Virus record (IMG/VR): IMGVR_UViG_3300007735_000670 | Location: 1 to 35,781 of that record | DNA length: 35,781 nucleotides | Direction: 5' to 3' (one strand) | Source: a virus | Shown: positions 23,610 to 29,367 of the stretch, piece after piece | Layout: each line of letters starts with the position of its first letter | Position numbering within the stretch: position 1 is the first letter of the stretch | Program-made: the position numbers and the translations under genes | The notes under the pieces: model-generated | What the model saw: the letters and a program-made list of their open reading frames with translations, nothing else | The model's database searches: none | Told to the model about the DNA's origin: nothing

Positions 23610-24152
23610 ATGGACAACACAGCAAAAACAGTACCAGTCGATGATTTTGAAATCATTGAAGAACCAGCCCGTGAGCCATTCGTCGTTGATGACGATTCAA
23701 AGGCAGATTGGGCGATGCGAAAACTTGCCTCTATTCGACGCAAGCAAGCAGATAACAAAGCCATCTTTGACCGCGAGTTACAAAGAGTCACAGATTGGCT
23801 TCAGAAGGTCAATACAGACCTCGAAAGAGATGCTGAGTGGTTTGAGGCTAACCTACGCCCATACGCCCTTCAGGAGCGCTCTAAAGACCGTAAAAGCATA
23901 GTTCTGCCCCACGGCACCATCAAGACTGTTTCAGGTCGAGTCAAGTTCGATATTGAGGATGAGTCTAAGTTCCTCGATTGGGCTGAGACCAACGCCCCTG
24001 AATTAGTACGAGTCAAAAAAGAAATTGATAAAAAAGCCCTAGGTGCTTTGAATCAGTCCGAAGATAAAGTAATATCAACCCAAGGTGAAATTGTTCCAGC
24101 AGTCAAAGTTGTACCTGCTGAGATTTCAGTTTCATTTGTAATCGCAGAGTAG
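23610..24152 (+). CDS. Mu Gam-like host-nuclease inhibitor
   Basis: A 180-residue protein: a disordered acidic N-terminus, a helical DWAMRKLASIRRKQADNKAIFDREL segment followed by a long coiled coil (TDWLQKVNTDLERDAEWFEANLRPYAL), then a beta portion (SIVLPHGTIKTVSGRVKFDI) and a C-terminal pattern. These fit Mu Gam-type proteins, which bind DNA ends and shield them from host exonuclease. It precedes an ERF annealase, a frequent pairing in recombination modules. The start is fixed by GAGAGGAG. Confidence 0.8.
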   Translation: MDNTAKTVPVDDFEIIEEPAREPFVVDDDSKADWAMRKLASIRRKQADNKAIFDRELQRVTDWLQKVNTDLERDAEWFEANLRPYALQERSKDRKSIVLPHGTIKTVSGRVKFDIEDESKFLDWAETNAPELVRVKKEIDKKALGALNQSEDKVISTQGEIVPAVKVVPAEISVSFVIAE

Positions 24153-24163
24153 AGAGAGGGAAC

Positions 24164-24835
24164 ATGGAAAACAATCTACCTATCGCTCAAGCGTTGAGCG
24201 AAATCATGAAAGCAGTTGGAGCAATCGCCAAGAAAGATAAAAACACTTCACAAGGTTTTAACTTTCGAGGAATTGATTCAGTTGTAAATGCTGTATCACC
24301 AGCACTTCAAAAGTTCGGAGTAGTCGTCGTACCTTCAGTCGAAGAGTATGAATACCAAACAGTCGAGATAGGACGGAACCGAACTGCTATGGGTCATGTC
24401 AAAGTTAAAGTAACTTACACATTCATCGGAGCAAACGGTGATGCAATTAAAGCAACAGTAGTTGGCGAAGCAATGGACTCAGGCGATAAGGCAACAGCCA
24501 AAGCCATGTCAGTTGCTTTTCGTACTGCGCTACTTCAATCGCTTGCACTTCCAACCGATGAGGTAGACCCTGATGCAAGTTCTTATGAACGCTCAAGTGC
24601 TAATGATGTTTTAGCGCCTTCAGCAATCCTGATAAAGATTGAACAATCAACCACGATTGAAACACTATCTGAAATCGGTCAGTACATAACAGCGAACAAG
24701 GACGCTTACCCAGTTGGACTTCTTGACCAATTCCGTGCCAAGTTCAAAGAGCAACAAATGAAATTGAACCCACCAAAGTTGGAAGAGGAAATCGATGAAG
24801 TCGTCACTACTGAACCAGCCCGAGTTACCGTATAG
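24164..24835 (+). CDS. erf: ERF-family single-strand annealing recombinase
   Basis: A 223-residue protein with the ERF signature near the N-terminus (IAKKDKNTSQGFNFRGIDSVVNAVSPALQKFGVVVVPSV), then VTYTFIGANGDAIKATVVGEAMDSGDKATAKAMSVAFRTALLQ. ERF proteins anneal complementary single strands in phage recombination and genome circularisation. The C-terminal ~70 residues are variable, and a partner-binding tail is possible. Located after the Gam-like gene; the 3' end overlaps the next gene by 41 bases. Confidence 0.9.
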   Translation: MENNLPIAQALSEIMKAVGAIAKKDKNTSQGFNFRGIDSVVNAVSPALQKFGVVVVPSVEEYEYQTVEIGRNRTAMGHVKVKVTYTFIGANGDAIKATVVGEAMDSGDKATAKAMSVAFRTALLQSLALPTDEVDPDASSYERSSANDVLAPSAILIKIEQSTTIETLSEIGQYITANKDAYPVGLLDQFRAKFKEQQMKLNPPKLEEEIDEVVTTEPARVTV

Positions 24836-25175
24836 CGGAACTTCAGGACATAGCGGAACAGATACTTCAAGAGCGCGAGCGCTTAACGCAGATAGGTCAG
24901 GTAAGACCGCTTTGCGTCAAGCGCAAGCCCTTGAGTTATTACGGCAGATGGGAGATAGCGGTTTAACTTGGAAAGAGTTTAGTGTCATTACTGGACTTCA
25001 CCATGGCACCGCTTCGGGTGTATTGTCCGTCCTTCATAAAGCAGGGCGCATTGCTCGGCTCAAAGAGAGCCGTGATGGTTGTAAAGTCTATGTCGATGTA
25101 ACTTGTATTGAAGGTCGAGTTATTGAAAAACAGGGGCGCAAAAAGTGTTGTCCCCATTGCGGAGGAGATTTGTGA
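24795..25175 (+). CDS. winged-helix DNA-binding protein with C-terminal Cys motif
   Basis: A 126-residue protein. Residues about 45-100 have the pattern LTWKEFSVITGLHHGTASGVLSVLHKAGRIARL and CKVYVDV, a winged helix common in actinobacteriophage DNA-metabolism regions. The C-terminus KCCPHCGGDL looks like half of a zinc ribbon. The N-terminal ~30 residues are disordered. Its stop overlaps the GTG of the next gene (GTGA). Probably a replication-associated or regulatory DNA-binding protein. Confidence 0.7.
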   Translation: MKSSLLNQPELPYSGTSGHSGTDTSRARALNADRSGKTALRQAQALELLRQMGDSGLTWKEFSVITGLHHGTASGVLSVLHKAGRIARLKESRDGCKVYVDVTCIEGRVIEKQGRKKCCPHCGGDL

Positions 25176-25888
25176 GTATCAGGTGGATTACAAAAGTTTG
25201 GTCGGACTCGCCTTATGACGGGACTCGCCTACTCATCCACCTAGCGCTCGCAGATATTTCTCATGATGATGGTCGTTTCTTTGCATCTCAATCAAACCTT
25301 GCCTCAAAGGGTCGGTGTTCGGTTGAGTATGTCCGAAAGGTTATCAACGAGATGATTGCCGATGGTCACTTGAAGATTATTACCAAGGGAAACTCCCGAG
25401 GTAACGCAACCGTCTATCAGTTGATATGGAAGAAACTACCCAACACAGTTGGGGAGGAACAAAGTTTAGGAGAGGTAGAACTCCCCAACTCAGATACCCC
25501 CAACTCCCCAACTTTGGAGCCTCAACTCCCCAACGCCACTCCGTACCATCCGTCCTATACATCCGTCCTATCTACAACAAAGAGCGACGAAACTGCTGTC
25601 GCAGTTGTCGCGCTCTCTGAGGCAGTTGCTCGAAGATGGTGGGAGAAGCAAAGAGTTAAACCGTTAGGTAAAGGCGCTTGGCACTCATTACTTCAAATAA
25701 CGAAAGCGGCTGAAGCAAGAGGATATTCAGAGCAACAGATTGAACAGGCTTTGGATTACATCGGGACAGTTCCCACAATGCGTCAAATGGATTTAGTTCT
25801 CAGAGGAGTAGGAGTTAAAACCAAACATGAACAATCAGCAATTAGAGCAATCGACTTGGCAGAGAAGTTCCGCAATGACTCTATCTGA
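25172..25888 (+). CDS. replication-initiator-like winged-helix protein
   Basis: A 238-residue protein with an N-terminal winged helix (TRLLIHLALADISHDDGRFFASQSNLASKGRCSVEYVRKVINEMIADGHLKII), a Pro/Ser/Thr-rich linker and a C-terminal helical domain (AVARRWWEKQRVKPLGKGAWHSLLQITKAAEARGYSEQQIEQALDYI). The layout is that of phage replisome organisers / DnaD- or O-like initiators. I choose the GTG at 25172, which has GGAGGAG six bases upstream and a GTGA overlap with the previous stop, over the ATG at 25145. Confidence 0.7.
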   Translation: MSIRWITKVWSDSPYDGTRLLIHLALADISHDDGRFFASQSNLASKGRCSVEYVRKVINEMIADGHLKIITKGNSRGNATVYQLIWKKLPNTVGEEQSLGEVELPNSDTPNSPTLEPQLPNATPYHPSYTSVLSTTKSDETAVAVVALSEAVARRWWEKQRVKPLGKGAWHSLLQITKAAEARGYSEQQIEQALDYIGTVPTMRQMDLVLRGVGVKTKHEQSAIRAIDLAEKFRNDSI

Positions 25889-26264
25889 CCTCGCCATGCT
25901 TTTAGGATTTGTAGGTATCTATGACCTACGCATACAAGTCGATGAGTTAAAGGTTCGCGCTTGGGCTGAGTCCCTTGATTCAGATGTGCCTTTAGATGAA
26001 GCGAAGAAAATTGTTTCTTGGCATTATTCAAACTTTGACACAGCGATTACTCCATCCCATATAAATCGGGAATGGCGTCGTAGACTAGCCGATGCTCGAG
26101 AGCGCGAGCGCTCGCGGTTGATGTCGCTTGAGTTTGAAGAGAACGAAAAGAAAAAAGCGTCACCTGAATTTGTAGCACAGATTAAAAAAGAATTGCTAGA
26201 AAAGTTACGAGGTAAAGATGCTCCGTTGGAAAAAGATAATGGAACGGTGGCACCTGACCTATGA
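25875..26264 (+). CDS. helicase-loader-like or replication-associated protein
   Basis: A 129-residue protein. The N-terminal ~70 residues (LSDLAMLLGFVGIYDLRIQVDELKVRAWAESLDSDVPLDEAKKIVSWHY, then ITPSHINREWRRRLADARERE) follow a pattern common in actinobacteriophages after replication-initiator genes. The C-terminal half is charged and helical. A role as helicase loader is a guess from position. The ATG at 25875 overlaps the previous stop by 14 bases; the ATG 16 codons upstream would overlap more. Confidence 0.65.
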   Translation: MTLSDLAMLLGFVGIYDLRIQVDELKVRAWAESLDSDVPLDEAKKIVSWHYSNFDTAITPSHINREWRRRLADARERERSRLMSLEFEENEKKKASPEFVAQIKKELLEKLRGKDAPLEKDNGTVAPDL

Positions 26265-26412
26265 GGATATTTCCGTTTGTAGGTTGGTACAGCAGATGGC
26301 GGTTCAAACGAACTCAGAGGTATGCCCTGCTTGCTTGGACGCCATCGCGGATGAAAGACTCCAATGGCAAAGGCTAAACCAAACAGAGTTTCAGAACCGA
26401 CACGATGGTTAG
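26218..26412 (+). CDS. possible small Cys-containing protein, alternative frame
   Basis: A 64-residue open frame with VCPACLDAIADERLQWQRL in its second half. It overlaps both neighbours by about 47-49 bases and competes with the 38-residue frame at 26261-26377. A GAGG sits just upstream of the ATG, and an internal ATG at 26239 is also possible. The Cys pair could be half of a metal site. I cannot decide which of the two frames is used. Confidence 0.35.
   Translation: MLRWKKIMERWHLTYEDISVCRLVQQMAVQTNSEVCPACLDAIADERLQWQRLNQTEFQNRHDG
26261..26377 (+). CDS. possible 38-residue basic protein, alternative frame
   Basis: A short frame beginning MRIFPFVGWYSRWRFKRT whose ATG overlaps the stop of the preceding gene as ATGA, the coupling used repeatedly in this genome. 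The sequence is strongly basic and aromatic (WYSRWRFKRTQRYALLAW). Similar very short Arg/Trp-rich proteins occur in actinobacteriophages, but I do not recognise a function. It ends within the first codons of the HNH gene. Confidence 0.4.
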   Translation: MRIFPFVGWYSRWRFKRTQRYALLAWTPSRMKDSNGKG

Positions 26413-26753
26413 TTCTTGCCCGTGCTTCTTACAAGTGCGAAAGATGTAATCGAGATTTCTTAGGCTATCCCGTATCAGTTCATCACCGTCGCCCAAGAAT
26501 GATGGGCGGGTCAAAGAATGAGATGCTTCATGAATCAGCGAATCTTATTGTTCTTTGCGGTACAGGAACTAGCGGTTGTCATGGATGGGTTGAATCCAAT
26601 AGAGCAAAAGCCCGTGAACTCGGCTATCTAATTCAAAAGGTTGAATCGGCTGAAGAGATTCCGTTTCAAGATGAAAGCGGACTTTGGTGGAAGATAGACA
26701 ACTACGGACAAAAAACGCAACTGGACATGAAGTGGAGTATCCCTCATGCTTGA
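26364..26753 (+). CDS. HNH endonuclease
   Basis: A 129-residue protein with an HNH fold: the zinc-type pair C25-x2-C28 (YKCERCNRDF), the H40-H41 motif in VSVHHRRPRMMGGS, N60 in ANLIVLCG, and C65 and the C72-H73 pair (CHGWVE) completing the site. It lies in the replication/recombination region rather than beside the terminase, so it may be a recombination or replication nuclease or a homing-type enzyme. Confidence 0.85.
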   Translation: MAKAKPNRVSEPTRWLVLARASYKCERCNRDFLGYPVSVHHRRPRMMGGSKNEMLHESANLIVLCGTGTSGCHGWVESNRAKARELGYLIQKVESAEEIPFQDESGLWWKIDNYGQKTQLDMKWSIPHA

Positions 26754-26756
26754 GTC

Positions 26757-27164
26757 ATGGAATGTTTTTGTCAGATTGATGAGACCGAGCAAACGATTTA
26801 TCGTCTCGAGTTCGAACAGCGTCCTTGGACGACTAATGCCGAACGCGCTGGCAATCGGTGGGAACGAGCGAAACTTACAAAAGAATGGCGAACGGGTTTT
26901 CAACTCTTGGCTAAATATGAGAAGATACCTCCTATGGTTTGGATTACCGTCACGGTGGAGCCACATCAGAAAGGTGGTCGCTTACAGGATGTAGGGGCGT
27001 GTAATCCCTCAGTCAAAGCGGCGATTGATGGACTCGTAGACGCGGGAGTTCTTCCCGATGATTCTCCGCAGTTTGTGAAGTCGTTGGTTTTTCTGCCACC
27101 AAAGAAAGATAAAAATTCGTTAGTGATTTACATTCGAGGAGTTGAGAAGGAGAGGACATATTGA
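26757..27164 (+). CDS. RusA-like Holliday junction resolvase
   Basis: A 135-residue protein with a RusA-like arrangement: an N-terminal beta strand (YRLEFEQRPWTTNAERAGNRWERAKLTKEW), a central WITVTVEPHQKGGRLQDVGACNPSVKAAIDGLVDAGVLPDDSP and a C-terminal beta strand (SLVFLPPKKDKNSLVIYI). The acidic residues D98 and those in DGLVDAGVLPDDS correspond to the family's metal site. The enzyme cuts four-way junctions before packaging. It lies three bases after the HNH gene. Confidence 0.75.
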   Translation: MECFCQIDETEQTIYRLEFEQRPWTTNAERAGNRWERAKLTKEWRTGFQLLAKYEKIPPMVWITVTVEPHQKGGRLQDVGACNPSVKAAIDGLVDAGVLPDDSPQFVKSLVFLPPKKDKNSLVIYIRGVEKERTY

Positions 27165-27367
27165 ACTGGAACTTAATTTGGACAGCAGTTGGTTTAGCAA
27201 TCGCTAGTTTTTTCATACTACCGTTTTATATTGCTATGCTCATTGCTTACAAGAAATCTATTATGAAAGTTGAACTTGAGTTTGTGGCTACTGCCAATCA
27301 GATTCAAAAGAAGGTGAAGTTTGATGATGCAGTCGAACGCCTGTTCGAAGAAGGAGAAGCGATATGA
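27161..27367 (+). CDS. small membrane protein
   Basis: A 68-residue protein with an N-terminal membrane helix (about residues 5-30, IWTAVGLAIASFFILPFYIAML) and a charged C-terminal helix (QIQKKVKFDDAVERLFEEGEAI). It starts at TTG, with a strong GAGAAGGAGAGG upstream and a TTGA overlap with the resolvase stop. Its 3' end carries a perfect LexA-type palindrome (27333-27348), encoding VERLFE. Function unknown. Confidence 0.65.
   Translation: MNWNLIWTAVGLAIASFFILPFYIAMLIAYKKSIMKVELEFVATANQIQKKVKFDDAVERLFEEGEAI
27333..27348 (+). promoter_or_regulatory. LexA/SOS-box-like palindrome inside coding sequence
   Basis: TCGAACGCCTGTTCGA is a perfect inverted repeat (TCGAAC-N4-GTTCGA), the form bound by LexA in actinobacteria and close to the Bacillus consensus CGAAC-N4-GTTCG. 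It lies 15 bases before the ATG of the helix-turn-helix gene at 27364. The position suits repression of that gene and the downstream methyltransferase genes, but the sequence also encodes protein and could be coincidental. Confidence 0.5.
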
Positions 27368-27663
27368 GTACGGTTATGGAAGCAACAGAGTTAGACGGCA
27401 AAGGGTTAGATGAGGTCAAACTCTTAACCGATGCTATCCGCACACACCAAACACAGATTCAGGATTTAGGAAAGCGTCGTAAGCAGTTGATTCTTCGACT
27501 ACGCAAACAGCGCATTACCTATCGTGAAATTGCTGAAGCAATGGGAGTATCCGAGCAGTTGATTTACAAAATTATTCGTAATGATATTTCTCGAACACCT
27601 GAGTACGATGCTGAAGGCAACCTAATTCGTAGACGAGGACGACCAGCGAAACCAGTTGTCTAA
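27364..27663 (+). CDS. small helix-turn-helix regulator
   Basis: A 99-residue protein. Residues about 30-75 contain a long charged helix and a helix-turn-helix of the sigma-70 region 4 / resolvase type (ITYREIAEAMGVSEQLIYKIIRND). The C-terminus has an AT-hook-like RRRGRPAKP. The ATGA overlap with the upstream stop and the shared base with the methyltransferase ATG (TAATG) put it in one translational unit. It may regulate the modification genes, and a LexA-like box just upstream could control it. Confidence 0.75.
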   Translation: MSTVMEATELDGKGLDEVKLLTDAIRTHQTQIQDLGKRRKQLILRLRKQRITYREIAEAMGVSEQLIYKIIRNDISRTPEYDAEGNLIRRRGRPAKPVV

Positions 27664-28733
27664 TGAAGTTCATAGAACTTTTTGCTGGTATCGGAGCCTT
27701 CCGCTTAGGACTTGAAAGAACAGGTCATGAGTGCGTGTGGGCTAATGAATGGCTTGAGAGACCTAGGAGTATTTATGCCCGAAACTTCGGAGAACAACCT
27801 GACGGACGAGATATTAGAGATGTTTCCGCTGGAGACCTTCCTGATGCCGACCTCCTCGTTGGAGGATTCCCTTGTGCGACTTTTTCAGTTGCAGGAAAGC
27901 GAACTGGCTTCTCCTTGGATGACACCCGCGGGACACTCGCTTTTGAAATGTTTAGACTCGCTCACGAAAAATCCATACCGTATCTCCTCTTTGAGAATGT
28001 CAAAGGACTCCTCAACCACGACGGAGGAAGAACCTTTGAAATCATCCTCGAAGTCTTGGATGGCTTGGGGTATGACTGTCAATGGGAATTGCTTGACAGC
28101 CAAAATTTCGGAGTCCCGCAACACCGAGAAAGGGTATTCCTTATCGGACATCTTAGAGGAAAACCCCGACCAAAAGTATTTCCTATCGGAGCAACAGGTA
28201 GAAGCAATGATGGCGCGAACTCGGAAGAACGAGAAGGAAGGCAGGGGCTTTTCTCCGACATTTCTCCGACCCTCGACGCTCACTACTACAAAGGAGGAAA
28301 CTCTCGACAGTATGTAGTTGAGCAGTTCATTCGTAGAGAGAATTCTTTTAGAACTTTCGAGAATGTGGCTCCAACACTATTGGCTCACATGGGAACAGGT
28401 GGAAACAATGTTCCATTTGTTAGACCAGTTCTTGATGTAGCAAGAGTAAACAAATCACCAAACGGGCGACTCATTAAAGATGATGGCGACCCGATGTACA
28501 CGATAACAGCGCAAGACCGCCACGGAGTTCAAATTGGGGATGAGGACGGCTTTGCGATTAGAAAACTAACTCCCTTGGAGTGCGAGCGCCTTCAAGGATT
28601 ACCCGATGGATGGACGGAGTTTTATCACGATGGACGACGAGTTTCAGATTCCGAAAGATACGAACGGTGCGGACGGACAATCACTATCCCAGTCGTGGAA
28701 GCGATTGGTAGAAGGCTTCATGAGTTCTACTGA
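27663..28733 (+). CDS. cytosine-C5 DNA methyltransferase, candidate carboxymethyltransferase
   Basis: A 356-residue protein with all main C5-methyltransferase motifs in order: I (ELFAGIGAFRLGLE, 5-18), IV (GGFPCATFSVAGKR, 67-80, catalytic C71), VI (ENVKGLL, 111-117), VIII (QHRERVF, 153-159), a ~140-residue target-recognition region, IX (RKLTPLECERLQGLPDGW, 300-317) and X (CGRTITIPVVEAIG, 336-349). Two positions are unusual: PCA for the normal PCQ, and R338 where the family nearly always has Asn (GN-S/A-V). Because the next gene is CmoA-like, I infer that it may use carboxy-SAM to make 5-carboxymethylcytosine. Ordinary methylation, for example to evade restriction, is the conservative reading. 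Confidence 0.9.
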   Translation: MKFIELFAGIGAFRLGLERTGHECVWANEWLERPRSIYARNFGEQPDGRDIRDVSAGDLPDADLLVGGFPCATFSVAGKRTGFSLDDTRGTLAFEMFRLAHEKSIPYLLFENVKGLLNHDGGRTFEIILEVLDGLGYDCQWELLDSQNFGVPQHRERVFLIGHLRGKPRPKVFPIGATGRSNDGANSEEREGRQGLFSDISPTLDAHYYKGGNSRQYVVEQFIRRENSFRTFENVAPTLLAHMGTGGNNVPFVRPVLDVARVNKSPNGRLIKDDGDPMYTITAQDRHGVQIGDEDGFAIRKLTPLECERLQGLPDGWTEFYHDGRRVSDSERYERCGRTITIPVVEAIGRRLHEFY

Positions 28734-29367
28734 GCCATTCTCATTCGAGACGATTGAGAACTTTGATGAACATATTGCACAATCAATTCCAAACTATCAC
28801 ACATTAACTGAGGCAATCTGTGACTTGAGTACATACTTCATGACTGAAGATACTCAGGTGATTGACCTTGGCTGTTCAACTGGAACGCTGTTAGAGCGAC
28901 TTCCTCATCGTGGCAAGAAAATCGGAATCGATATAGCCGATAACTTATTGCCTGAGTCCCATGATGAAACTATCTATGTTCGCAAAGACCTACGCGCTTT
29001 CAATGGATTCGGTAAGTCCAGTTTAATCATTTCAAACTTCACACTTCAGTTCTTGCCCTATGAGGACAGACCGCGCATCCTCGAGGTCATCTATGAATCT
29101 CTAGTTGAGGGTGGGGCTTTTATATGGGCAGAGAAGGTACGAGAAGAATCGGGCGAACTTGAGCAGGTAATCAACGGCGCTCACTATGACTTCAAGCGTA
29201 AGTCTTTTAGCCCTGAACAGATACTTAACAAAGAGCGCGACCTTCGACCTATGATGAAGGTGAACTCATCAATGCGAAATCAGATATTGGCAGAGAACGC
29301 AGGGTTCACAGTAGGCACAATGTTTTGGAAGTTCTTCAACTTCGAGGCGTGGATATACATTAAATGA
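28720..29367 (+). CDS. cmoA: CmoA-like carboxy-S-adenosyl-L-methionine synthase
   Basis: A 215-residue class I SAM-binding protein that follows E. coli CmoA (247 residues) along its length. Landmarks are FDEHIAQSIPNYHTLTEAI (15-33), the SAM loop VIDLGCSTGTLL (47-58), SNFTLQFLPYEDR (105-117), WAEKV (136-140) and HYDFKR (155-160). R173 falls at the place of the CmoA Arg199 reported to hold the carboxylate of carboxy-SAM. CmoA uses SAM and prephenate. CmoB, which passes the group to tRNA, is not encoded here. I chose the ATG at 28720 (AGAAGG upstream, 14-base overlap with the methyltransferase) over the one at 28606. Confidence 0.85.
   Translation: MSSTEPFSFETIENFDEHIAQSIPNYHTLTEAICDLSTYFMTEDTQVIDLGCSTGTLLERLPHRGKKIGIDIADNLLPESHDETIYVRKDLRAFNGFGKSSLIISNFTLQFLPYEDRPRILEVIYESLVEGGAFIWAEKVREESGELEQVINGAHYDFKRKSFSPEQILNKERDLRPMMKVNSSMRNQILAENAGFTVGTMFWKFFNFEAWIYIK

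Noticed and set aside
24795-24835. Frameshift or broken gene at the ERF end
   Set aside because: The 41-base overlap simply joins two intact frames, each with a normal end or start.
28606-28719. Longer CmoA-like start at 28606
   Set aside because: It would overlap the methyltransferase by 128 bases and add a tail with no CmoA likeness; the ATG at 28720 has AGAAGG upstream and begins close to the conserved FDE region.
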